From contig JAGKXB010000017.1 in assembly GCA_021151485.1 (NCBI GenBank), positions 1-44,419 on the forward strand: a stretch of DNA of 44,419 nt, read 5' to 3'. A program made the position numbers and the translations under genes. Below are positions 1 through 8,057 of this stretch, piece by piece; positions within the stretch are counted from its first letter, which is position 1; each line of letters begins with the position of its first letter. Below the pieces are notes generated by a model that saw nothing but the letters and a program-made list of their open reading frames with translations, was not told where the DNA came from and made no database searches. This DNA is from Oxalobacteraceae bacterium. GTDB lineage: Bacteria; Pseudomonadota; Gammaproteobacteria; Burkholderiales; Burkholderiaceae_D.

Positions 1-36
1 AAAAACAATAATGTAAAATTTACATCAAAGGAAAAA

Positions 37-1257
37 ATGGTTACTCCTGTTAATAATGCTACTGTCAACGCTATGAGCATTGGCAATTCCCAATCAAAAG
101 AAATAAATAGCAACAACGTTGGCCCAACTTTCTCTCGCTCTTTTAAGGCACTATTCTGCATCACCGGACTACTCTCGGCGAATGCTGCATCAAAAACGCT
201 GATTAGTTCGCCCCAAATGAGAGCTTATACACCTTACTCTCCTTCAAACTCCTATCCATTTTCACATGAAAATAATAGATGCCTAAACTGGATAAACGGA
301 GAAATGCCACCAGAATTCGCGGCAATGCAAATAAAACCCACCATCTATCCGAATGGCGTGACTATCCAGGGTTTAATGCCAAATGGAAAATTAAATGGCG
401 ATGCTCTTAAAACATACCCTAACGGTGGTACAGACGTAGGATATTTTGATGATGGAGCATTTAGGCATGGCATACGAACTTATCCATTAGAAGATGGAAG
501 AGTGATGGAAGGCTCGTTTCTCAACGATGAATTAGAAGGCAAGTGCTCCATTCAATTCTCTGATGGACATACAAAAACAGGAATATGCCATAACGGAAAA
601 TTGGTCAACGGTACAACAACAAATATTGATGGCCTACACATAACAGGCAAATTTGACCAAGACGAACAGCTTATCGAAGGAACGGTAAGCACTCAAGATG
701 GCCGCACTCTTCAAGGTACGTTTCTAGATAAAAGTTTGCATGGTGATAATTGCACCATAAAGTACGCTAACGGTGATATAGCAACGGGTACATACATCAA
801 GGGAAAGATGGTATATGGCACCGCTACTTTAGCAAATGGAGCAGTGTTTGAAGGCTCCTTTAATCAAAATGGGAAGTTAGATGGTGAAAATTGCACTATC
901 AAGTACGTTGACGGTGGCGTAGCAACTGGTACATATATCAACGGCAATATGGTACATGGCACTGCCACTGCAAAAAATGGGGCAATGAATCAAGGAACTT
1001 TCCAAGGTGACGACCTGCATGGTGATAATTGTTTGCGGAGATACGTTGATGGCTCCATGGAAGAAGGAAAATTTGATCAAGGAATATTGGTTAAAGGTGA
1101 TCGATATGTCGATGGCAATATCGAATCAGGAACGTTTGATCGGCAAACTGGTGAACTTCTGGAGGGTAAAATAGTATTTCAAAATGGAGGCACTAAAACC
1201 GTCCCATCTGCTTCATTTGATTGGACTTTAGGTTTAACAAAAATATTGTTTGGTTAA
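37..1257 (+). CDS. MORN-repeat protein
   Basis: The 406-residue protein is built almost entirely of MORN-type units (pattern Y-x-N/D-G-x-x-x-x-G-x-F/Y). About 11-12 copies can be counted from residue ~115 to the end, for example YANGDIATGTY, LANGAVFEGSF, YVDGGVATGTY and YVDGSMEEGKF. MORN repeats form elongated beta-hairpin solenoids that act as binding scaffolds; no catalytic domain is visible. The N-terminal ~60 residues are Asn/Ser-rich. They contain a short hydrophobic stretch (FKALFCITGLLSANAA, around residues 37-52) that could be a signal peptide lying unusually far from the start, or a membrane-contacting segment. The start is supported by an AAGGA ribosome binding site about 7 bases before ATG37. 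The gene stands alone, facing the next gene tail to tail. Function unknown; the family call is firm. Confidence 0.8.
   Translation: MVTPVNNATVNAMSIGNSQSKEINSNNVGPTFSRSFKALFCITGLLSANAASKTLISSPQMRAYTPYSPSNSYPFSHENNRCLNWINGEMPPEFAAMQIKPTIYPNGVTIQGLMPNGKLNGDALKTYPNGGTDVGYFDDGAFRHGIRTYPLEDGRVMEGSFLNDELEGKCSIQFSDGHTKTGICHNGKLVNGTTTNIDGLHITGKFDQDEQLIEGTVSTQDGRTLQGTFLDKSLHGDNCTIKYANGDIATGTYIKGKMVYGTATLANGAVFEGSFNQNGKLDGENCTIKYVDGGVATGTYINGNMVHGTATAKNGAMNQGTFQGDDLHGDNCLRRYVDGSMEEGKFDQGILVKGDRYVDGNIESGTFDRQTGELLEGKIVFQNGGTKTVPSASFDWTLGLTKILFG
740..1060 (+). repeat. Three ~140-bp DNA-level repeats inside the MORN gene
   Basis: The phrase ATGGTGATAATTG or ATGGTGAAAATTG recurs at about 740, 881 and 1019, that is at 141- and 138-bp intervals. 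The first two units stay similar over about 90 bases (GCACYATMAAGTACG..., then GTACATAYATCAA...). Each unit encodes two MORN hairpins, so the array appears to have grown by in-frame duplication. Confidence 0.65.
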
Positions 1258-1296
1258 AAACATTACGTACTCCAATGAGTCAATAGACACAAACAA

Positions 1297-1324
1297 AAAC
1301 GCCAACCGGTAGTGGTTGGCGTTT
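1297..1324. terminator. Bidirectional intrinsic terminator
   Basis: There is a perfect 11-bp stem, AAACGCCAACC (1297-1307) paired with GGTTGGCGTTT (1314-1324), with the six-base loop GGTAGT. Read on the minus strand it is followed by a T-rich run (TTTTTGTTTG), which fits termination of the monooxygenase gene ending at 1381. It also lies 40 bp beyond the MORN gene on the plus strand, with a weaker T tract there. Confidence 0.85.
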
Positions 1325-1380
1325 CATCTGAACTGAACTAATACAAAACATACAAATGTAATGTTTTCCTAAACAACAAT

Positions 1381-3696
1381 TTACAATCTCTTTTGATCAA
1401 AATACCGCTCCAACGGCTCCTTACCCGCAGCATATTGATCAGGCCACTTCACATCCCGATACCCAATCTTCGCCGCCTCATGCAACGTCCATGCTGGGTT
1501 GGCTAAATGAGGTCGTCCGATTGCACACAAATCAGCACGCCCCGCAGAGATGATACTGTTGACATGATCCGCCTCGAAAATCGCGCCTACCGCCATGGTG
1601 GCGATGTTGACTTCGTGACGAATGCGATCGGAAAATGGAGTTTGGAACATGCGGCCATACACGGGTTGTTGTTCTTGACTGACTTGGCCGGAGGAGCAAG
1701 TGATGATGTCCGCACCAACTTGTTTGAATAAACGCGCAATCATGACGGCATCATCCGGCGTGGTGCCACCCGGTACCCAATCGTGAGCAGAAATACGGAT
1801 GCTGATCGGCAACTCCTCAGGCCAAATGGCACGAATAGCAGCAAAAATTTCCAACGGATAACGACAGCGGTTTTCCAAACAACCGCCATAAGTATCAGAA
1901 CGCTGATTGGCCAATGGAGAAATAAAGCTCGACAACAAATAACCATGCGCGCAATGCAATTCCAACCAATCAAAACCTGCTTGCACCGCTTGCTCGGTCG
2001 CATCGATGAAATCTTGTTTGATCCTTGCCATATCCGCCAAAGTCATGGCTGAAGCAATTTGCGAAATACCAGGAATATATTGCTGAGAAGAAGCCGCTAC
2101 CAATGGCCAATTATCGGCTTCCGGCTCCAACGGCAAATCCATCCCTTCCCAAGCGCGACGGGTGGAACCTTTGGGTCCAGCGTGACCAATTTGCACGCCG
2201 ATTTTGGCATCGGTATTAGCATGAACAAAATCCACGATGCGCGCCCAGGCTGGCGCATGTTCTGGTGCATATAAACCCGGACAAGCTGGTGTGATGCGAC
2301 CTTGCTCGGATACCGCTGTCATTTCCGTCAATATCAAACCGGCACCACCCATAGCACGACTGCCCAAATGCACCAGGTGATAATCGCTCACCACGCCATC
2401 TTGCGCAGAATACTGCGCCATCGGCGACACCACGATGCGATTTTTTAGCAGTACGTCGCGGACTTTAAACGGTGTGAACATGGGTGGAATGGCGTCCATT
2501 TTTTCGTCAATTTGCTCAGTTTGCGCCCAAGCACGTTTTGTCAACCACTCTTCAATTCCCTGCACATAGGCTGGATCCCGCACACGCAAGTTTTCATGCG
2601 AAACACGCTGACTGCGGGTGAGTAAGGAATAGGCAAATTGCTCAGCTTCCAAACTGGTATAACGCGCCACGTTTTCAAACCATTCCATGGAGTTACGCGC
2701 CGCACTTTGCATCTTTAAAACGGCCAGCTGGCGCGTTTGCTGATAATCCGTCAAGGCTTGTTGTAAGTTGTTCGGATTATATTCATGCAAGTTCTGCGCC
2801 AATGTCATGGCATCTTCCAACGCCAATCGCGTACCCGCCCCCACCGTAAAATGCACCGTATGCGCCGCATCACCCATCAATACGACTGGCACTGTTTTGC
2901 CATTAATGACGTGCTGATGCACCCATTGTTTGCACATGATGCGAGTAAATTGCATCCACGCCGGCCCGCTCAACAAAGCCTGACCACCCAAATATTGGGC
3001 GAATATTTTCTCGCAAAAAGCCAACGATTCCCGATACGACATATGATCAAAACCGGCCAACTTCCACACGTTTTCTGGGATTTCAATAATCACCGTCGCA
3101 GTATCAGCAGCATGTTGATACGCATGTGCTTGCACCCAACCATATTCGGTTTCTGCAAACGCAAAGGTGAAAACAGAAAATATTTTCCGCGTCCCCAGCC
3201 AAATAAAACGGCAAGGCCGCTGTTCCATTTCCACCTGAAAATGCTTGGCATAACGTGCACGTATCTGACTATTCGCCCCATCGCAAGCAATCACCAAATC
3301 GGCATCGTATTGCACCGCCAGTATTTGATCGTCAAGCACATTGGCATTCGCAATATAGTCCACCCCAAGCTGCAAACAACGCTGCTGCAAAATCTGCAAA
3401 AGCCGCTTACGCGCTATCCCGCAAAAAGCATGCCCACCAGCCCGTACCAAACGCCCTTTGAAATGGATATCGATCTCATTCCAATGCTGACACGCCTGCA
3501 AAATAGCCTCAGCACTCGCCCCATCTGCCCGCAACAAATCCTGCACAGTCTGCTGCGACAACACCACACCCCAACCAGCCACATCCTGCGGGCCATTGCG
3601 TTCAAGTACGGTAATCTGATGCGCTGGGTTGTGCTTTTTCATCAGCAAAGCGAAATACAGACCGGCTGGGCCGCCGCCTAGGCATAGGATGTTCAT
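1381..3696 (-). CDS. 2-aminobenzoyl-CoA monooxygenase/reductase or salicylyl-CoA 5-hydroxylase type bifunctional oxidoreductase
   Basis: The protein has 771 residues in two domains. Residues 1 to ~390 are a PHBH-type FAD monooxygenase: dinucleotide-binding [13 protein letters not shown] at residues 6-18 and the second FAD motif [19 protein letters not shown]. Residues ~395-771 are an old-yellow-enzyme-type FMN reductase: [21 protein letters not shown], the active-site-like [15 protein letters not shown] and a C-terminal [10 protein letters not shown] phosphate-binding region. This fusion is characteristic of the enzymes that hydroxylate, and for the 2-aminobenzoate enzyme also reduce, aryl-CoA thioesters in aerobic CoA-dependent aromatic degradation. 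Length matches the family. An aryl-CoA ligase domain lies upstream on the same strand, separated only by a parDE module, which supports the role. 2-Aminobenzoyl-CoA and salicylyl-CoA cannot be told apart here. Confidence 0.87.
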   Translation of the reverse strand: MNILCLGGGPAGLYFALLMKKHNPAHQITVLERNGPQDVAGWGVVLSQQTVQDLLRADGASAEAILQACQHWNEIDIHFKGRLVRAGGHAFCGIARKRLLQILQQRCLQLGVDYIANANVLDDQILAVQYDADLVIACDGANSQIRARYAKHFQVEMEQRPCRFIWLGTRKIFSVFTFAFAETEYGWVQAHAYQHAADTATVIIEIPENVWKLAGFDHMSYRESLAFCEKIFAQYLGGQALLSGPAWMQFTRIMCKQWVHQHVINGKTVPVVLMGDAAHTVHFTVGAGTRLALEDAMTLAQNLHEYNPNNLQQALTDYQQTRQLAVLKMQSAARNSMEWFENVARYTSLEAEQFAYSLLTRSQRVSHENLRVRDPAYVQGIEEWLTKRAWAQTEQIDEKMDAIPPMFTPFKVRDVLLKNRIVVSPMAQYSAQDGVVSDYHLVHLGSRAMGGAGLILTEMTAVSEQGRITPACPGLYAPEHAPAWARIVDFVHANTDAKIGVQIGHAGPKGSTRRAWEGMDLPLEPEADNWPLVAASSQQYIPGISQIASAMTLADMARIKQDFIDATEQAVQAGFDWLELHCAHGYLLSSFISPLANQRSDTYGGCLENRCRYPLEIFAAIRAIWPEELPISIRISAHDWVPGGTTPDDAVMIARLFKQVGADIITCSSGQVSQEQQPVYGRMFQTPFSDRIRHEVNIATMAVGAIFEADHVNSIISAGRADLCAIGRPHLANPAWTLHEAAKIGYRDVKWPDQYAAGKEPLERYFDQKRL

Positions 3697-3708
3697 ATGA
3701 TTTTAATT

Positions 3709-3999
3709 CTAAAGGTGGTACTCAGCGTCTTGCCGTTGATGCAGGATGCGAATGACATCCAAATGGGTGGAATGATCCAAAAAATAGACCACGTGCGAGC
3801 CGCACAGGTATTTTTGAGAACCTGGCAATACTTCGGTGGAACAACCTTTTTTGGTGCCTGCGGCTAGTCCCTCGAAAGCAGCCACAAGGTTGTGGTGGTA
3901 TGTGTCTGCCTGTTCCATCGACCAATGTTTGAGTGTGTAGAGCCAGATTTCTTCAAGATCTGCCTCAGCCAGCGGAAACAGTCGGTAAGGCTTACCCAT
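3709..3999 (-). CDS. parE: ParE/RelE-family toxin
   Basis: The product has 96 residues when started at the ATG at 3999. This start overlaps the stop of the antitoxin gene by 8 bases, an arrangement usual for these pairs. A longer upstream reading frame exists but would run deep into the antitoxin gene. The sequence begins GKPYRLFPLAEADLEEIWLYTLKHW and ends CGSHVVYFLDHSTHLDVIRILHQRQD, matching the ParE/RelE fold (N-terminal helical hairpin, then an antiparallel sheet). ParE toxins poison DNA gyrase while RelE relatives cleave mRNA; the sequence suggests ParE but does not prove the target. It looks full length. Confidence 0.85.
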   Translation of the reverse strand: MGKPYRLFPLAEADLEEIWLYTLKHWSMEQADTYHHNLVAAFEGLAAGTKKGCSTEVLPGSQKYLCGSHVVYFLDHSTHLDVIRILHQRQDAEYHL

Positions 4000-4234
4000 G
4001 CTGCGAGTGCATCCGGGCGAGAAATGCGGCGCTATCGAATGGACGCGGCTCACCAGATTGAAGGCCAGCGTCTAGTGCATCTTGCAACGCCTTCACTTTA
4101 GCTTCGTGCTCTTCCAGCAGCCTTAACCCTGCCCTGATCACATCGCTTGCAGTGCCATAACGACCGCCTTGAACTTGCGCATCAATAAAGCTGGCGAAGT
4201 GCTGCCCAAGGGCTACGGATGTATTTCGGCTCAT
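3992..4234 (-). CDS. parD: ParD-type ribbon-helix-helix antitoxin
   Basis: This 80-residue protein has a ParD-like N-terminal DNA-binding segment (SRNTSVALGQHFASFIDAQ), then GRYGTASDVIRAGLRLLEEHE and a C-terminal toxin-binding tail. The start at 4234 has a clear AGGAG ribosome binding site. The toxin gene follows with an 8-base overlap. ParD dimers neutralise the toxin and repress their own promoter; a perfect inverted repeat 27 bp upstream is the probable operator. Confidence 0.9.
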   Translation of the reverse strand: MSRNTSVALGQHFASFIDAQVQGGRYGTASDVIRAGLRLLEEHEAKVKALQDALDAGLQSGEPRPFDSAAFLARMHSQHG

Positions 4235-4253
4235 AAATGTTCTCCTACTAAAG

Positions 4254-4281
4254 TACCAAAATATACCAAATTTTGGTATAT
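4254..4281. promoter_or_regulatory. Probable ParD operator
   Basis: ATATACCAAA (4261-4270), one T, then TTTGGTATAT (4272-4281) form a perfect 10-bp inverted repeat just upstream of parD. An extra half-site, TACCAAA, lies at 4254-4260. The spacing and repeated TACCAAA cores suit cooperative binding of a ribbon-helix-helix dimer. Function as an operator is inferred from position. Confidence 0.65.
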
Positions 4282-4306
4282 CAAGCAGTCATTATTTTTT
4301 ACAAAC

Positions 4307-6766
4307 TCAGCTGTCACCCAACGATACGCCCCGCAACCTATACCGCTGCAACTTCCCACTTTCCGTACGCGGCAAAGCAGCGCAAAACTGAATAGCACGC
4401 GGATATTTATACGGCGCAATACTGTGTTTAACAAAATCCTGCAGCGTCTTAACCATCGCCGCATCCGCTTCATAGCCTGACTGCAGCACCACATGCGCTT
4501 GCACAATCTGGCCGCGCTCTGCGTCTGGGCGCCCTACTACGGCACATTCAGCGACACTGGGATGGCGGATTAATACTTGCTCGACTTCTAGCGCAGCGAT
4601 GTTGTAACCGGCGGAAATAATCATGTCGTCGCTGCGTCCGCGGTAATAAAAATAACCATCGCTATCCATTTCCACCACGTCGCCGGTCATATTCCAGCCT
4701 TGGTAGACATACTTTTCCTGCTGCTCTGCGTCATCCAAATAACGACAGCCAGTCGGGCCTTTGACGGCCAAGCGGCCGATGACGCCAGCGGGTACGGCTT
4801 GGCCGGACTCATCCAGCACGCAGGCTTGGTATGGGGGAATCACCTTACCCGTCGCACCTGGGCGAATATCCGATCCGGCGGCGGAAATCACGATATGCAA
4901 TAACTCCGTCGTGCCTAAGCCATCGATCATGGCCAGGCCGGTTAATTTTTGCCAACTTTCACGCGTTTCGAGAGGTAAAGCTTCGCCCGCGGAAACGCTT
5001 GCTCGTAGGCTACTGACATCATAATTTGCCACCAGGCTCGTCATTTGGCGATACAACGTGGGGACGGAAAAACACACACTGGCGCGAAAATCCTGTATCG
5101 CTTGCAGCAAGATGGCGGGCGATATTTTTTCCAGCAATACGGTTGCCGCACCGACACGCAAAGGGAAAAGCAGCATGCCGCCTAAACCAAAGGTAAACGC
5201 CAACGGCGTGCTGCCGATAAAGATGTCTTGCGCCTCGGTACGCAAAATCGCACGAGGAAAACAATCACAAATCGCCAGCAAATCACGCTGAAAATGCTGG
5301 GTCGCTTTAGGCGTGCCAGTGGTGCCGGTAGTAAAACTAATCAGGCACACGTCATCCGCTGCGGTATCGATGGCCGTAAACGTAGTCGGCTGATTGGCCA
5401 TCAATTGTTCTAAGCTATCCGGTGATTCATCATGGAAATAGACGACTTTATGTAAAGAAGATAAAGAAGATTCAGGAATCTCTTGCTTCAAGCTGGCGCA
5501 GCACAAAATCGCATCGATTTGCGCCTTTTTGATCATAAAAGACAATTCCTGCTGACGCAGCAACGGCATGCTGGGCACGGCGATGCAGCCAGCTTTGATC
5601 ACGGCCAAGAAACAAGCTGCCATCATGAACGTATTCCCACCACGCAATAACACACGGCTGCCTGGCTGCAATGCCAGCTTAGTTTGCAATACGTGCGCAA
5701 TTTGATTAACGGCTCGCTGTAATTGGCGATAAGTCCACTTTCCTTGCTCGCTATAAATCGCTGGCCGCTCAGCATGATCAACATCCTCCACCCATTTATC
5801 CAACAAATGCGTAATGCAATTAAAGCGCGTCGGATAACGCAAATCGGGCGTATCAAGGATGAATTCCGGCAACGTTGCTGGAGAAATTTGTCTGGCTGGC
5901 AAAGCCGCAGCAATCGTCGGATAACGCAAACGCACGCCCAGTTCAGACTTCATGCGCTGATTCGACAAACGGCGCGACTCCGATAAAAAAGACCATTGCA
6001 AAGGCGTCACCACAGATTGCAATTCTGTGCGTGATAAACGTGGTGGCCTGGGTAACGCAAACGCATCCGCCACTGCATCAAAATAATCGCCCATTTTCAT
6101 CTGCGTATCATCGACTGCGTGATACACCCGGCAAGGGCGCGCTCTGAATAGCGCCAGTTTAATGATCCGCGCCAAATCATCGGCGTGAATATGATTGGTG
6201 ACCACATCCTCATCGGGCAACAAAGCGGGGATGCGTTTTTCCAAACGCTGCAACGGCCAGCGATTTTCCGCCACGATGCCCGGCACGCGCAAAATGGATA
6301 AACGGGAATGAGAACGCCGAGCCCAAAGACGCAATGTTTGCTCCGCATCCACCCGCCTTTTAGCACGCAAACTCTGCGGCTGCACTGGCCGCGTTTCACT
6401 GACCCAAGCACCACCACAATCACCGTACACGCCGCTGGTGCTGATATAAACCAGCGTGGCATGACGAGGCAAAATCGCTGTCAAGTTGCGACTACGCCGA
6501 TCCTCCGGATTGTCTGCATCATGCGATGGTGGCGGTGCCAAATGGACGATGTAAGACGCCAGCCTGGCGCAGCGAGCCAGGCTATCAGGATGATCCAAAT
6601 CAGCAATGATGGGCGTCACACCCGCTGCCCGCAACACAATACTGTGCTCTGCGCTTCTGGTCACTGCAAAAATCCGGAACGCATCACGCAACAAGGGCAA
6701 TAAGCGCATGCCGACATCGCCACAACCTACAATCAGCAAGCGTGGTTTGTTGATTTTATTTTTCAT
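4307..6766 (-). CDS. Fusion of an NAD(P)-dependent SDR/epimerase-like protein with an aryl-CoA (2-aminobenzoate-CoA) ligase
   Basis: This is a single 819-residue reading frame. Residues 1 to ~290 are an extended-SDR, YeeZ-like protein: LLIVGCGDVGMRLLPLL near the start, LVYISTSGVYGDCGG in the middle, and the usual C-terminal ELGVRLRYPT. Residues ~300-819 are a complete AMP-forming acyl-CoA synthetase of the benzoate/aminobenzoate-CoA ligase type: P-loop SFTTGTTGTPKATQ, GLGTTELLHI, YYRGRSDDMIISAGYNI, and the catalytic Lys region PRTESGKLQRYRLR at the C-terminus. The two are normally separate proteins with unrelated neighbours. There is no stop codon or frameshift at the seam, and both halves look intact. 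The ligase would activate an aromatic acid for the monooxygenase encoded downstream. Whether the SDR half acts in the same pathway is unknown; it lies next to the reductase gene at 7006, where such SDR genes often sit. No strong ribosome binding site is seen at 6766. Confidence 0.82.
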   Translation of the reverse strand: MKNKINKPRLLIVGCGDVGMRLLPLLRDAFRIFAVTRSAEHSIVLRAAGVTPIIADLDHPDSLARCARLASYIVHLAPPPSHDADNPEDRRSRNLTAILPRHATLVYISTSGVYGDCGGAWVSETRPVQPQSLRAKRRVDAEQTLRLWARRSHSRLSILRVPGIVAENRWPLQRLEKRIPALLPDEDVVTNHIHADDLARIIKLALFRARPCRVYHAVDDTQMKMGDYFDAVADAFALPRPPRLSRTELQSVVTPLQWSFLSESRRLSNQRMKSELGVRLRYPTIAAALPARQISPATLPEFILDTPDLRYPTRFNCITHLLDKWVEDVDHAERPAIYSEQGKWTYRQLQRAVNQIAHVLQTKLALQPGSRVLLRGGNTFMMAACFLAVIKAGCIAVPSMPLLRQQELSFMIKKAQIDAILCCASLKQEIPESSLSSLHKVVYFHDESPDSLEQLMANQPTTFTAIDTAADDVCLISFTTGTTGTPKATQHFQRDLLAICDCFPRAILRTEAQDIFIGSTPLAFTFGLGGMLLFPLRVGAATVLLEKISPAILLQAIQDFRASVCFSVPTLYRQMTSLVANYDVSSLRASVSAGEALPLETRESWQKLTGLAMIDGLGTTELLHIVISAAGSDIRPGATGKVIPPYQACVLDESGQAVPAGVIGRLAVKGPTGCRYLDDAEQQEKYVYQGWNMTGDVVEMDSDGYFYYRGRSDDMIISAGYNIAALEVEQVLIRHPSVAECAVVGRPDAERGQIVQAHVVLQSGYEADAAMVKTLQDFVKHSIAPYKYPRAIQFCAALPRTESGKLQRYRLRGVSLGDS
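5828..5930 (-). repeat. 16-bp direct repeat flanking the fusion seam
   Basis: CGTCGGATAACGCAAA occurs at 5828-5843 and again at 5915-5930, 87 bp apart (29 codons, so in phase). On the coding strand both copies encode Leu-Arg-Tyr-Pro-Thr, once at the end of the SDR domain and once at the start of the ligase domain. Confidence 0.9.
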
Positions 6767-6800
6767 TGCTTAATGTCCATTATCACCAAATACCCTCAAC

Positions 6801-6897
6801 ACCGTCGTCCCCGAGTGCTTTAGTCGGGGATCCAGCGTCTTTCGCTGCAATAACAAAAGACACTAGACTTCCGCCTAGAACTACCGGAACGACGGGG
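6801..6897. repeat. Dispersed intergenic palindromic repeat, copy 1
   Basis: This ~97-bp element begins ACCGTCGTCCCCGAGTGCTT, continues TAGTCGGGGATCCAG and ends CCGGAACGACGGGG. The ends are inverted (CCGTCGT against ACGACGG). A related copy lies at 17561-17656 with the same internal order of motifs. It sits between the divergently transcribed SDR-ligase and reductase genes. It resembles small non-coding palindromic repeats (REP/MITE-like) found between genes in many proteobacteria. Confidence 0.75.
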
Positions 6898-7005
6898 AAT
6901 TTTGCATCAATCCTATTACCCAACCAATTTCACCAAACCGACTAAAATATCGCCTGTTTAATTAACTCACCCTTATTCTTCCCATTTTTTCACGCCCCAG
7001 ATTGT

Positions 7006-8028
7006 ATGACTTTTCAAGTAACTGTCCAGCCGAGTGGTCGGCAATTCCATTGTGATGAAGACGAAACTGTTTTAAACGCCGCCCTACGCGCCGGGGTTAG
7101 TTTGCCTTATGGCTGCAAAAATGGCGCTTGCGGCTCTTGCAAAGGCAAGCTGGTTTCTGGCGCCGTCACACATCGTGCGCATCAGGAAAGAGCCTTGCCA
7201 GCAGAGGAAGAAGCGCAAGGGCAATCGCTGTTTTGCTGCGCGATACCGCAACAAGATTTGGTAATCGAAGCACGCGTGATTGCAGATAACGATGCCTTTC
7301 CCATCAAAAAAATGCCTTCACGCATCGCTGCTATGGAAAAGGTCAGCGAGGACGTGATGATTATCACGCTGCAACTCCCCGCTAATGAAAAACTGCAATA
7401 CCACGCCGGCCAATATATTGAATTTATGCTAAAGGACGGCAAACGGCGCAGCTACAGCATGGCCAGCGCACCGCATTTGGATGACAAAATCAGCCTGCAC
7501 ATCCGCCACATGCCAGGCGGCTTGTTTACCGATCACGTCTTCAGCACCATGAAAGAACGTGACATTTTGCGTTTTGAGGGACCACAAGGCAGTTTTTTCT
7601 TACAGGAAGAAAGCGACAAACCCATTATTCTGCTCGCCTCAGGAACAGGTTTTGCTCCCATCAAAGCATTGATCGAACACGCTATCCACCTGCAAACCCA
7701 ACGTCCTATCACCTTGTATTGGGGCGGACGCCGCCCGCAGGATTTGTACATGCACACGCTGTGCCAAACATGGGCCGACACCCTGCCCAACTTTGCCTAC
7801 ATCCCCGTTATCTCCAATGCGCTGCCGCAAGACAACTGGCAAGGCCGTAGCGGCTTTGTGCATCAAGCTGTGTTAAATGACTTCCCCGATCTGTCTGCAT
7901 ATCAAGTCTACGCTTGCGGCGCCCCCGTCATGGTCGACGCCGCCAAGCGCGATTTCGTCGCGCTGAACCATTTACCTGAAACCGAGTTTTATGCCGATGC
8001 GTTTATTTCGCAGGCAGATTTGATGTGA
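7006..8028 (+). CDS. 2Fe-2S/FAD/NAD(P)H oxidoreductase (CDP-6-deoxy-3,4-glucoseen reductase type)
   Basis: The protein has 340 residues and three domains. An N-terminal plant-type ferredoxin domain carries Cys37, Cys42 and Cys45 (CKNGACGSC) with the fourth Cys at 77 or 78. A ferredoxin-reductase FAD domain (RRSYSMASAP, ~residue 145) follows, then an NAD(P)-binding domain (LLASGTGFAPIKALIEHA) and a C-terminal YACGAPVMVDAA. It passes electrons from NAD(P)H through FAD to the iron-sulfur centre and on to a partner. The commonest database name for betaproteobacterial members is CDP-6-deoxy-delta-3,4-glucoseen reductase. No dideoxysugar genes are nearby, so the physiological partner is open. The phosphatase gene follows on the same strand after 29 bp. 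Confidence 0.87.
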   Translation: MTFQVTVQPSGRQFHCDEDETVLNAALRAGVSLPYGCKNGACGSCKGKLVSGAVTHRAHQERALPAEEEAQGQSLFCCAIPQQDLVIEARVIADNDAFPIKKMPSRIAAMEKVSEDVMIITLQLPANEKLQYHAGQYIEFMLKDGKRRSYSMASAPHLDDKISLHIRHMPGGLFTDHVFSTMKERDILRFEGPQGSFFLQEESDKPIILLASGTGFAPIKALIEHAIHLQTQRPITLYWGGRRPQDLYMHTLCQTWADTLPNFAYIPVISNALPQDNWQGRSGFVHQAVLNDFPDLSAYQVYACGAPVMVDAAKRDFVALNHLPETEFYADAFISQADLM

Positions 8029-8057
8029 GATACAAATAAATCAATTAGCCATTCTCT

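Noticed and set aside
2785..3681. Long open frame (298 codons) antisense to the monooxygenase gene
   Set aside because: It lies wholly inside a gene with clear domains on the other strand, and its translation is rich in His/Arg/Pro/Gln with no recognisable family: a shadow of codon use.
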